Shown piece after piece: positions 7,148-13,752 of a stretch of DNA of 14,906 nucleotides. Below the pieces are notes generated by a model, which saw only the letters and a program-made list of their open reading frames with translations, had not been told where the DNA came from and ran no database searches. This DNA is from Bacillota bacterium (GTDB taxonomy: Bacteria > Bacillota > Clostridia > Lachnospirales > Lachnospiraceae), in NCBI GenBank assembly GCA_023410575.1, contig JAEYPP010000053.1, positions 1 to 14,906 on the forward strand, given 5' to 3'. The position numbers and the translations under genes are program-made. Position 1 is the stretch's first letter. Each line of letters starts with the position of its first letter.

Positions 7148-9115
7148 TTATTGTGCTTCTTCTTCCTCCTCAAAAGATGTAGGCAGATCACTATCTAATC
7201 CATCTGGAAGTGCTTGGGCATCGCTCTGTGTGAACGGTTCTTCTTCTGGTGGAATCGGATTGCCCTCTTCATCCAAAAGCTGTTCTTCGTCGCTTAACGG
7301 TAAATCCACACGGTATTCAATTTCACCTTCTGGATATACTTCTAGTAAAGGTAAGATATCCTTAAGTATCTTGCTAGTCAATTCAGTCGCAACTGTACTG
7401 CTTGCTTTCTTCTCTTCGTCATGAACTTCGTCAATTACGACATATATTACAACTTGAGGGTCATCTACTGGAACACAACCAATAAAAGATACCACATACT
7501 TTTTATCTGATCTTTTGCCTTTTTGTGCTGTTCCTGTCTTACCTCCTATAAGATAACCTTCGACTTGTGCCGGCTTTGCAGTACCTTCTTCTACTGTTAA
7601 GTACATGGCTTCTTGTAAAAACTCTGATGTGTTGGCAGAAACTGTTTCATTTAAAATAGCTGGGTCTTTATCATCTACGGTAACACCGTGTTCATCAATA
7701 ATCTCTTTCACGAGTGTTGGTTGATAATAATATCCTCCATTAATCAAGGAACTAAACCCTGCAAGAACTTGAATCATAGATACGTTAAATGTCTGTCCGA
7801 AACTACTTGTAGCAAGTTCCGTAACATTTAGTTTGTCTTTATCAAGTAAAATACCTTTTGCCTCACCAGGAAGATCGATTCCAGTTTTTTTACCAAAGTT
7901 AAATCGGTCCTGATAAATTCGAAACGCATCTCTTCCTAATCTATCTCCTATCTCCATTAATGCCGGATTACATGATTTCATCAATGCCTGTGCTAATGTA
8001 ACATGATTATGAGTACCATTACACTTAATTTTCCATCCACCTACCATAGAATAACCATTACACGTAAATGTAGTTTGTGGCGATATAAGATCCTCCTCTA
8101 AGCCGGCAGCGACTGTAAATGGTTTAAATGTCGAACCAGGTTCATACGTATCACTGATACAGAAATTTCTCCATATCTTATTCAATGCCTTCATTTTATC
8201 TTCTTCCGTCATGGAGGCCTGTTCTACATCTGTATAATATTTCGATAAGTCAAATGGAGAATTTAGATTAAAATTATGATTACTTGCCATTGCATAAATT
8301 TCTCCATTGTTTGGATTTGCGACAATGACACCAACATTCTCAGCACCAATCTCCTCCATGAATGTATCAATATGTTGTTCCACTAGTTGTTGTACATAAA
8401 CATCAATGGTAGAAACTATCGTATTACCATTGACTGCAGGTTTTACAGTTCGTGTCAAGTTTAATTCCGAATCATAATATCCATAAACACGTCCATTCGT
8501 ACCATTTAATGTTGAATTATAAAACTGTTCAATTCCCCAGGTTCCGACATCACCAGCACTAGTATATCCAATGACATGAGACGCTAAAGAATCATAAGGG
8601 TAAATTCGTTCAAACTCTTCCTCAAACCATACACCTTTTATTTTTTTACTCTCATTTTGAAGTTCCTCAAAATGAGCTTTGAGTTCATATTCTTGTTTTT
8701 TTAATAGTACAATATAGGAGCTTGTCTCATTATCAGCAAGTATTCTTTGTAATTCAGATAGTTCCAACTGTGTAAACACTTTACATAAAGCCTCTAATGT
8801 TGGAGTTACATTATCTTCATCCGACAATAGTACTTTCGGATCTAGAATGACATTATAAACTTTTTTACTTGTAGCAATCACGGTATTGTTACGATCTAAG
8901 ATGCTTCCTCTTTGATAAGGCAAAGAAGAGCTCACAAAGCTTTGCTGTGAGAGCACACGTTTTTTATAACGTTCTCCATCCTGATTGTTTAAGTAGATTA
9001 AACGAGCAATTAACCCACACATTAAAATAATCAAAGCACCAAAAACAAATAACAGCTTGTGCTTCATAAATAGCTTAAACCTTTTAACGTCTTTTTTTGT
9101 AGTAACTCTTTTCAT
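7148..9115 (-). CDS. ftsI: Class B penicillin-binding protein, FtsI/PBP2B-like, without PASTA
   Basis: D,D-transpeptidase, probably the septal one, of 655 aa from the chosen start. It has a basic N-terminus (KRVTTKKDVKRFK), a transmembrane helix (about 20-40), the pedestal domain with YQRGSILDRN near 67-76, and the transpeptidase with STFK (Ser328), SCN (381-383) and KTG (526-528), all canonical. The end lacks PASTA domains; instead about 60 residues are strongly acidic and proline-containing, finishing FEEEEEAQ. I start at ATG 9115: AGGAG is 7-8 nt upstream of it. A longer reading from GTG 9121 would place the ribosome site against the start codon. The gene follows ftsL after about 247 bp that contain a promoter-like sequence and a terminator-like hairpin, so its expression may be uncoupled from mraZ-rsmH-ftsL. 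Confidence 0.93.
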   Translation of the reverse strand: MKRVTTKKDVKRFKLFMKHKLLFVFGALIILMCGLIARLIYLNNQDGERYKKRVLSQQSFVSSSLPYQRGSILDRNNTVIATSKKVYNVILDPKVLLSDEDNVTPTLEALCKVFTQLELSELQRILADNETSSYIVLLKKQEYELKAHFEELQNESKKIKGVWFEEEFERIYPYDSLASHVIGYTSAGDVGTWGIEQFYNSTLNGTNGRVYGYYDSELNLTRTVKPAVNGNTIVSTIDVYVQQLVEQHIDTFMEEIGAENVGVIVANPNNGEIYAMASNHNFNLNSPFDLSKYYTDVEQASMTEEDKMKALNKIWRNFCISDTYEPGSTFKPFTVAAGLEEDLISPQTTFTCNGYSMVGGWKIKCNGTHNHVTLAQALMKSCNPALMEIGDRLGRDAFRIYQDRFNFGKKTGIDLPGEAKGILLDKDKLNVTELATSSFGQTFNVSMIQVLAGFSSLINGGYYYQPTLVKEIIDEHGVTVDDKDPAILNETVSANTSEFLQEAMYLTVEEGTAKPAQVEGYLIGGKTGTAQKGKRSDKKYVVSFIGCVPVDDPQVVIYVVIDEVHDEEKKASSTVATELTSKILKDILPLLEVYPEGEIEYRVDLPLSDEEQLLDEEGNPIPPEEEPFTQSDAQALPDGLDSDLPTSFEEEEEAQ

Positions 9116-9196
9116 ACTCACTCTCCTATGTTATGTATGCAAAATAAAGAATAAATGTGTCCATCTTTTTGGACGCATTGTCAAGTGAATTTATAT

Positions 9197-9255
9197 AAAA
9201 AAATAGCAAGAAAAACCCTTAAAACAAAATTTACCTTTAAGAGAATCCCTTGCTA
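9197..9255 (-). terminator. Intrinsic terminator-like hairpin between ftsL and the first PBP gene
   Basis: Read on the minus strand, TAGCAAG (9249-9255) pairs with CTTGCTA (9204-9210). The stem continues inward through G-U pairs and a two-base U-U mismatch to CTTAAA/TTTAAG, about 19 paired positions in all. Seven T residues (9197-9203) follow directly. The plus strand has no T-run after the stem, so it would act only in the cluster's direction. It lies inside what would otherwise be one operon, so it may reduce read-through, act as an attenuator, or end a short leader RNA begun at the promoter-like sequence just upstream. Confidence 0.7.
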
Positions 9256-9276
9256 CTTAAGTATACACTTGTGTCA

Positions 9277-9305
9277 AATATACATTTTATTTCATATAAA
9301 ATCAA
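9277..9305 (-). promoter_or_regulatory. Putative sigmaA promoter upstream of the intra-cluster terminator
   Basis: TTGATT (9300-9305) and TATATT (9277-9282) are 17 bp apart on the minus strand. Initiation would fall near 9270, only about 15 nt before the hairpin at 9255. A transcript would be either a roughly 70-nt terminated RNA or, after read-through, a PBP mRNA with a leader of about 155 nt. The area is AT-rich, so a chance match cannot be excluded. I found no good sigmaA promoter between the hairpin and the PBP start. Confidence 0.4.
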
Positions 9306-9362
9306 ATCTAACTTGTATATTCACCTCACCGAAATGCTTCTCACCTCGCGAATGCCGTCATA

Positions 9363-9881
9363 CTAATTAGCAGAAGGAATATCCTCGTATTGTCGTGTAA
9401 ATCCCGATTCATTACCATCATAAGTAATAACTGCATTCTGATTTGGATGAACCATACCAAGTTCACCAACTGCGATACGATACACCTCGTCTAAATCTAT
9501 CGCTTGGTTAATTAACATCTCTGTTGCATCATTCATATCCTTTAAATCACTAATCTGATTTTCAAGACTTACGATTTGTTTATCTAATTGGATTGCATCG
9601 GACTGCGCTTTCAAATAATTAAAGCAAACGTATAGCGTTATTATCATTGCTACACTTAACATTAGCATGGAAAGGAAATCAATTCCCCGTCCAACATGCG
9701 GTTGCTTAGAAGGTTTAAGTTCAGGTTGTCTTTTTACTCTTCTCTCTGGTGGTGTAACAACCTGTGGCTGAGGCCTGCGATAAACATCATAGTCCCTCTC
9801 TGGAACTGCATTTAATTTACGTGCATTACTCCCTAAAACGTATGATGATTGATTATATTTTCGTCTATTCTCAGCTTCCAT
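9363..9881 (-). CDS. ftsL: FtsL/DivIC-type septum formation protein
   Basis: Small bitopic division protein, 172 aa. A long basic, proline-rich cytoplasmic region (1-65) is followed by one transmembrane helix (about 68-89) and a predicted coiled coil (about 91-125, IQLDKQIVSLENQISDLKDM). The end AVGELGMVHPNQNAVITYD resembles the short conserved C-terminal block of FtsL-like proteins. In the family it forms a complex with DivIC and FtsQ/DivIB that activates the septal PBP-FtsW synthase. Sequence conservation is low, so the call rests on topology and on position between rsmH and the PBP genes. The ATG at 9881 has GGGGGA 7-8 nt upstream; the gap to rsmH is 19 bp. A DivIC-type label is the alternative. 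Confidence 0.85.
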   Translation of the reverse strand: MEAENRRKYNQSSYVLGSNARKLNAVPERDYDVYRRPQPQVVTPPERRVKRQPELKPSKQPHVGRGIDFLSMLMLSVAMIITLYVCFNYLKAQSDAIQLDKQIVSLENQISDLKDMNDATEMLINQAIDLDEVYRIAVGELGMVHPNQNAVITYDGNESGFTRQYEDIPSAN

Positions 9882-9900
9882 GCTGATTTCCCCCTATCTG

Positions 9901-10845
9901 CTACTTTAAAGCTCTTTTTTCAAACACTCTTAATTTAGCACTTTTTGACCTTGAATTGAATTCCATTTCTTCTTCACTTGGTAGAATAGGCTTTCTAGAA
10001 ATATTAATCCCTTTTGATTTCTTGTTGCAGACGCATACAGGAAAATTAGGTGGGCAAACACATGGATTTTCATTCTTCTTAAATGCCACTTTTACCATTC
10101 TATCTTCTAGTGAGTGGAATGTAATGATACATAATCTTCCATACTCATTCAGTAAATCGATCATGTCATCTAATGTATTATTTAACACATCCAGTTCGTG
10201 ATTTAATTCAATTCGAATTGCTTGAAAAGTCTTTTTTGCTGGATGTCCTGTTGTCATTCTTATCTTCATAGGTATCGCTGCTTTAATCGCCTCTGTTAGC
10301 TCATATGTGGTTTCAATTGGTTTTTCACTACGGATACGAACTATGTGTTTTGCAATATTCTTTGCAAATTTGTCCTCGCCATAATCCCGAATAATTCGAT
10401 ACAAATCATATTCACTATAATCGTTTACAATGTCGCGAGCTGTCATAATATTGCGATTGTCCATTCTCATATCAAGAGGTGCATTCTCTTTATAGGAGAA
10501 ACCTCTTTCTGGTGTATCTAATTGATAGGACGATACACCAAGATCAATTAAGATACCATCTACCTTTTGAATCCCCAAATCATTGAGTACCTTTTTCATA
10601 TCACAATAATTACTTCGTACTATAGTCAGCTTATCCTTAAACTCGCTCAAACGTTCACTTGCCGCTCTAATTGCGTCTTCATCTTGGTCGATTCCAATGT
10701 ATCTTCCCTTAGGACCAAGGCGTTTTAATACCTCATAAGCATGTCCACCGCCACCAAGTGTTCCATCGACGTAGATACCATCCTCTTTAATATTCAAGTT
10801 ATCAATTGTTTCATTTAGTAGTACTGAAATGTGTTTAAATTCCAT
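9901..10845 (-). CDS. rsmH: 16S rRNA (cytosine-1402-N4)-methyltransferase RsmH (MraW)
   Basis: S-adenosylmethionine-dependent methyltransferase that modifies C1402 in the ribosomal P-site. The length (314 aa) is normal. Motifs: HISVLLNETID at the N-terminus, VDGTLGGGGHA (26-36, SAM-binding loop), GIDQDEDAI (51-59), DLGVSSYQLD (101-110), RGFSYKENAPLDMRMD (114-129), and the late ITFHSLEDRMVK block. A cysteine-rich segment ENPCVCPPNFPVCVC follows, a common feature of family members. The ATG at 10845 has AAGGA about 8 nt upstream. It lies 23 bp after mraZ and is cotranscribed with it by position. Confidence 0.97.
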   Translation of the reverse strand: MEFKHISVLLNETIDNLNIKEDGIYVDGTLGGGGHAYEVLKRLGPKGRYIGIDQDEDAIRAASERLSEFKDKLTIVRSNYCDMKKVLNDLGIQKVDGILIDLGVSSYQLDTPERGFSYKENAPLDMRMDNRNIMTARDIVNDYSEYDLYRIIRDYGEDKFAKNIAKHIVRIRSEKPIETTYELTEAIKAAIPMKIRMTTGHPAKKTFQAIRIELNHELDVLNNTLDDMIDLLNEYGRLCIITFHSLEDRMVKVAFKKNENPCVCPPNFPVCVCNKKSKGINISRKPILPSEEEMEFNSRSKSAKLRVFEKRALK

Positions 10846-10868
10846 CCTAATATCCTTCCTATTGTACG

Positions 10869-11294
10869 TTAAAAGCTAAGGCCAAATTCCGACATATGAT
10901 CTGCAATCGCATCCATATTCTCGTAACTATTACTTGCCCAACGTTCCTTACTCCAAATCTCAATCTTAGATAATACACCAATAAACACAATATCTTTATC
11001 AAGTCCTGCTTGTTCTCTAAGATGATTTGGTATTAATATTCTGCCCTGCTTGTCCACTTCGCAATCAGCAGCACCTGCCATAAAGTAACGTTGTAGTTGT
11101 CTTGCTTCCTTGTTGCCTGGAAGGTTCTTAAGTCCTGTTACAAAGCGCTCCCATTCTTCATTAGGATATACAAATAAGCAGCCATCCAAACCTAGTGTGA
11201 CAACAAAATGTTCTCCAAGAGCTTCACGAAATTTAGAAGGTACAATAATTCTCCCCTTCGCATCAATTGTATGATTGTATTCTCCCATGAACAT
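10869..11294 (-). CDS. mraZ: Transcriptional regulator MraZ
   Basis: First gene of the cluster, 141 aa from the chosen start. Two AbrB/SpoVT-like half-domains are visible, each with the MraZ DXXXR signature: DAKGRIIVPSKFRE near the N-terminus and DKQGRILIPNHLRE in the middle. Family members form ring-shaped oligomers that bind direct repeats in their own promoter and repress or modulate the dcw operon. I start at ATG 11294 (MFMGEYNHTID, the usual MraZ beginning) because AGGTG is 6 nt upstream. A longer frame from GTG 11303 would have that ribosome site inside it. The operator boxes it should bind lie at 11322-11365. Confidence 0.96.
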   Translation of the reverse strand: MFMGEYNHTIDAKGRIIVPSKFREALGEHFVVTLGLDGCLFVYPNEEWERFVTGLKNLPGNKEARQLQRYFMAGAADCEVDKQGRILIPNHLREQAGLDKDIVFIGVLSKIEIWSKERWASNSYENMDAIADHMSEFGLSF

Positions 11295-11321
11295 ATGTAT
11301 CACCTACCGTCTGTGTACGCT

Positions 11322-11365
11322 CCACTTGACTCCACTTTGAACTACTTTTCACCACTTTCCACCAC
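11322..11365 (-). promoter_or_regulatory. MraZ operator: five GTGG-type boxes with 10-bp period
   Basis: On the minus strand GTGG occurs at 11362-11365, 11352-11355, 11332-11335 and 11322-11325, with a GTAG variant at 11342-11345. All are spaced exactly 10 bp, each preceded by AA or CAA. One box per helical turn on the same face is the known architecture of MraZ binding sites. The array starts a few bases downstream of the predicted transcription start (about 11369), so bound MraZ would block initiation or escape. A further GTGG at 11384-11387 lies in the promoter spacer, out of phase. Confidence 0.8.
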
Positions 11366-11375
11366 TTCTTTAATC

Positions 11376-11404
11376 ATTCTACCCCACTCTTAAGAAAAAA
11401 GCAA
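11376..11404 (-). promoter_or_regulatory. SigmaA-type promoter of mraZ and the dcw cluster
   Basis: TTGCTT (11399-11404) and TAGAAT (11376-11381) are 17 bp apart on the minus strand, immediately upstream of the MraZ boxes. The flank upstream of the -35 is very AT-rich (about 11405-11460), as for an UP element. Predicted initiation near 11369 gives a leader of about 75 nt containing the operator. Confidence 0.65.
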
Positions 11405-11467
11405 GGATTTTTTAATAATAATCCCAATTTTATCTAATCTTTTTTATATGATTTGTACAAAAAACTC

Positions 11468-11540
11468 TGACGTCATTTTGCACATGAAATTGTTCGGAGC
11501 ATGGGGTTTGCATAAAAGAATTGACGTCATTTTGCACATG
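11468..11540. repeat. Two copies of a 19-nt motif with a TGACGTCA palindrome
   Basis: The sequence TGACGTCATTTTGCACATG occurs at 11468-11486 and again at 11522-11540, a perfect direct repeat with a 54-bp period. Each copy begins with the 8-bp palindrome TGACGTCA. A degenerate inverted copy (CGTCATTTTGCGCAT on the minus strand) is at 11712-11726. The copies lie 64-136 bp upstream of the mraZ -35. They could be protein-binding sites or ends of a small mobile element; nothing else identifies them. Confidence 0.75.
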
Positions 11541-11726
11541 TAAGATTTAGAAGTATGGGATGACAAACATAATTTATACGCAACACGCTTTCGCTTGAAT
11601 GAAGTTCGTAACGGTACATAAGGGCCTAAAATACAGGCCCTAAGTACCGACGACTATATAACAGTATGCTCCTAAATTATGTTTGTCATCCCATATTTAG
11701 CAAGTCTATTGATGCGCAAAATGACG
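11525..11726. repeat. 202-bp nested palindromic element
   Basis: Outer arms 11525-11539 and 11712-11726 match in 14 of 15 bases when inverted. Inside, arms 11554-11576 and 11673-11695 are a perfect 23-bp inverted repeat. At the centre CGGTAC..AGGGCCT (11612-11627) pairs with 11635-11649 around a 7-base loop with one bulge. No open reading frame of note lies within. The layout resembles a MITE or an intergenic hairpin element; no target-site duplication could be fixed by eye. If transcribed, it would form a long branched hairpin. It sits between the dcw promoter and the accessory genes. Confidence 0.75.
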
Positions 11727-11792
11727 AATGATATTTTGAAAACTACTTTTGACATCCTAATCATTTAGAAAAAAGTATTTTGCTTGCAAAAC

Positions 11793-11863
11793 ACTCGCAT
11801 CAAGCACGGTCGCGTAAGCGACATCATCCTACCACGCTTGTGTGCATCCTGCGGAGCTTTTTT
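11793..11863 (+). other. Plus-strand hairpin ending in a T-run
   Basis: The segment contains a compact hairpin GTCGC-GTAA-GCGAC (11809-11822) with a GNRA-type loop. CAAGC and GCTTG flank it, as do CTC-GCA and TGC-GGAG further out (with bulges). Six T residues (11858-11863) follow. This has the form of an imperfect intrinsic terminator or the end of a small RNA on the plus strand. No plus-strand gene precedes it and I found no good promoter (a TTGACA at 11749-11754 lacks a -10 at proper distance). The T-run also belongs to the overlapping 20-bp inverted repeat. Confidence 0.3.
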
Positions 11864-11905
11864 ATATACTAGGAAATACAGAGTAATTTCCTAGTATATA
11901 AAAAA
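11858..11905. repeat. Perfect 20-bp inverted repeat
   Basis: TTTTTTATATACTAGGAAAT (11858-11877) is exactly inverted at 11886-11905 around an 8-base loop. Because T comes before and A after the stem on both strands, it is not a standard terminator. It directly overlaps the T-run of the adjoining minus-strand terminator, so a read-through transcript would fold into this very stable hairpin next. Confidence 0.85.
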
Positions 11906-11944
11906 AGACCTCCTCATGCCAGTCGACCTAACAGGCACAAGGAG
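11900..11944 (-). terminator. Intrinsic terminator of the beta-lactamase-like gene
   Basis: On the minus strand CTCCTTGTGCC (11934-11944) pairs with GGCATGAGGAG (11910-11920), 11 pairs including two G-U, around a 13-base loop. GTC and seven T residues (11900-11906) follow. It lies about 85 bp beyond the stop codon of the gene at 12028-13053. It would keep that gene's transcript from entering the region upstream of mraZ. Confidence 0.75.
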
Positions 11945-12027
11945 ATACATTTAATAATGCTTAATTTACTATATCAAACACTTTATTATCACAAATACTT
12001 AACTAACTTACAGGGCTTTAGCAAGAT

Positions 12028-13053
12028 TTATATCTTACAAATAAAAGATTCCACATAGGTTTGAATAAAATCAACTCGATCAAATATCGTTGGTTTAAAA
12101 TATGATGATACAGATATGACAATATTGTCTTCTGTATTAATATAAATAACATTTCCACTATTACCGATTGCAGCATATATATTCTTTCTTCTATCAACAA
12201 TCCACCATAAATAGCCGTATTCCATTCCTCGAAAGTTGTTATTTTCTACTATTCTTGGAGTTGTCATTTCTTCGATCCATTTTGAAGATACTATCTGTTT
12301 ATTATCATACTTACCCTTATTTAAGCATAATAATCCTATTTTAGCCATATCCTCTGCTGATATACAAAGTCCATATCCAGGAGTTCCTAATCCATCAGGA
12401 TCACAAAACCAAATATTATCTTTCGGCAACTTTCCAATTGTAAATTGTTTATGCTCTTCTACTGTTTCTGCCAAATAGTTTATGTGCTTTTTAATACCTA
12501 ATGGTTCAAATAAGTATTTATTAGCATAATAAACCGTTTTCATTTTGGTTGCTTTATATAATATTCCTGAGAGGATATGAAGACATACTGTTTGATAATT
12601 AAATTCATCAGTGAAACCTTTTCGACCTCCTAAAAAATCAAGCGCTGAATATGTCCAATTATCACTTGAACATACCTTTGTCCAAGGATCCCCTTTGCAT
12701 TTATACGGAGCTCTCATAGTTAATAAATGTTTTATCGTGATATCGTAAATAGTTTTTTCTCCTCTTTTAACTTTATAATCAGGAAAATAATCCAAAACCT
12801 TATCATCAATACTTCCTATTTGTCCTCTATCCAAGGCTACTCCAATAAGTAAAGAAATTATGCTTTTTGTTGCAGACATTATATGAACACAATCATCTTT
12901 CTTATAATCATTCCAACAATCAGAATATACTTTCTTATTATTTTTATATGCTACAATCTGACATATATTTGGTTGTTCTTGCTTGATTAGATGATGTAAT
13001 TCATCTGTATTGCTGCTACATTCTTTGTCTACAATTTCTCTTATATTTTCCAT
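12028..13053 (-). CDS. Serine beta-lactamase-like hydrolase (PF00144 type), cytoplasmic
   Basis: 341-aa protein of the class C beta-lactamase/D-alanyl-D-alanine-carboxypeptidase-like family. Seen: SATKSI with nucleophile Ser60 and Lys63; FNYQT (Tyr153) at the place of the YxN motif; KHLLTMRAPY; GLGTPGYGLCISAEDMAKIGLL (about 221-242); YGYLWWI; and AIGNSGN (295-301) in place of the HGG/KTG-like block. No signal peptide or membrane helix is visible, so a cytoplasmic esterase or peptidase-like activity is more likely than antibiotic resistance; the substrate is unknown. It contains eleven cysteines, unusual for a secreted enzyme and consistent with a reducing interior. The ATG at 13053 follows GAGGT by about 9 nt. 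It has its own promoter-like sequence and terminator. Confidence 0.85.
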   Translation of the reverse strand: MENIREIVDKECSSNTDELHHLIKQEQPNICQIVAYKNNKKVYSDCWNDYKKDDCVHIMSATKSIISLLIGVALDRGQIGSIDDKVLDYFPDYKVKRGEKTIYDITIKHLLTMRAPYKCKGDPWTKVCSSDNWTYSALDFLGGRKGFTDEFNYQTVCLHILSGILYKATKMKTVYYANKYLFEPLGIKKHINYLAETVEEHKQFTIGKLPKDNIWFCDPDGLGTPGYGLCISAEDMAKIGLLCLNKGKYDNKQIVSSKWIEEMTTPRIVENNNFRGMEYGYLWWIVDRRKNIYAAIGNSGNVIYINTEDNIVISVSSYFKPTIFDRVDFIQTYVESFICKI

Positions 13054-13096
13054 TATCTTTTACCTCTATTTTTTTAGGATTTGGACGTCCATAAAC

Positions 13097-13125
13097 AGCA
13101 TAAATTCATTTAAAATTATTTTCAA
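13097..13125 (-). promoter_or_regulatory. Putative promoter of the beta-lactamase-like gene
   Basis: TTGAAA (13120-13125) and TATGCT (13097-13102) are 17 bp apart on the minus strand. They start just after the T-run of the preceding terminator. An 8-bp palindrome GGACGTCC (13083-13090) follows close to the predicted start and could be an operator half or chance. Confidence 0.5.
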
Positions 13126-13135
13126 TACATATTTT

Positions 13136-13167
13136 AAAAAAATCCACTGTAGATTTCTCTACAATGG
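13136..13167 (-). terminator. Intrinsic terminator with GAAA loop
   Basis: CCATTGTAGA (13158-13167 on the minus strand) pairs over 10 positions (one G-U) with TCTACAGTGG (13144-13153) around a GAAA tetraloop. Then A and seven T residues (13136-13142) follow. It begins 51 bp after the stop of the 156-aa protein gene and ends that operon. Confidence 0.88.
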
Positions 13168-13217
13168 CTCTCTTAGTTACTTTAATATTCAATTATAAAA
13201 TAGGTACCACCTGAATT

Positions 13218-13688
13218 TTAAACATTTGACTCTATATCTTCGCATAAGTTATTCCAATAATACTTAACATCCGTAAGTGATAGTTTTAGCTCACATTCTC
13301 TATGATAAGGCTTCTTATCGGACCATAACCAGCATTCTATTATCATTGAATTGAATCCTTTATATTGATATAAAAATTCAAGTGTATATTTCTCATCATT
13401 TACACATTTAATTAATTTTGATAATTCCCATTCCTTTCGAACTACATTCTTTAATTTTCGTTCAAAAACATAAAGCGATATGTCATATTCATCGCCTGTC
13501 TCTAAGCAAAACTTTACCTCTGCCACGTCTGTACGAACTATTTTATCAACAACGTTACTAGGATGTCCTTTTGCAATCCAAATTCCATCATCAAAAACAA
13601 ACGTTAAAATACCATTCTCGTATAAAACCTCTGTTGCATGACAATCATGCAAACTTATGAATCTATCATCATCACAATGTTTATACAT
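13218..13688 (-). CDS. Unrecognised 156-aa protein
   Basis: I do not recognise this protein. From the chosen start it is 156 aa, with no signal peptide or membrane segment. It is rich in aromatic residues and alternating hydrophobic/charged stretches that suggest a mostly beta fold (ISLHDCHATEVLYENGILT, then FVFDDGIWI). The ending KLSLTDVKYYWNNLCEDIES looks helical. The longer open frame from 13787 would overlap the upstream gene by 35 bp and has a poor ribosome site. The ATG at 13688 has GAGGGAG 6 nt upstream, so I prefer it. It follows the transglutaminase-like gene by 64 bp, and the terminator at 13136-13167 closes the pair. Small single-domain proteins of this look are sometimes immunity or accessory proteins; nothing here proves that. 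Confidence 0.7.
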   Translation of the reverse strand: MYKHCDDDRFISLHDCHATEVLYENGILTFVFDDGIWIAKGHPSNVVDKIVRTDVAEVKFCLETGDEYDISLYVFERKLKNVVRKEWELSKLIKCVNDEKYTLEFLYQYKGFNSMIIECWLWSDKKPYHRECELKLSLTDVKYYWNNLCEDIESNV

Positions 13689-13752
13689 AATAAGCTCCCT
13701 CAACTTCAAATCTTCGCGTGCTTTCAATCTCTCCATGAGACTGATATTTGTA

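Noticed and set aside
7107..7424. Plus-strand open frame of 105 codons opposite the 3' end of the first PBP gene
   Set aside because: Low-complexity serine-rich shadow of the acidic tail of the PBP; no ribosome site and no recognisable domain.
9122..9150. A sigmaE-like -10 (CATACATA) just upstream of the first PBP gene
   Set aside because: No matching -35 lies at the proper distance and initiation would fall almost on the ribosome binding site, so I did not annotate it.
11468..11727. CRISPR array
   Set aside because: Only two direct copies of the repeat, followed by an inverted one, with no regular spacers; the structure is palindromic.
12018..12200. 60-codon minus-strand frame overlapping the 3' end of the beta-lactamase-like gene
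   Set aside because: Lies in another frame of a well supported gene and has no independent evidence.
12028..13053. True antibiotic-resistance beta-lactamase
   Set aside because: No signal peptide, many cysteines, and non-standard second and third motifs point to an intracellular hydrolase of the broader family.
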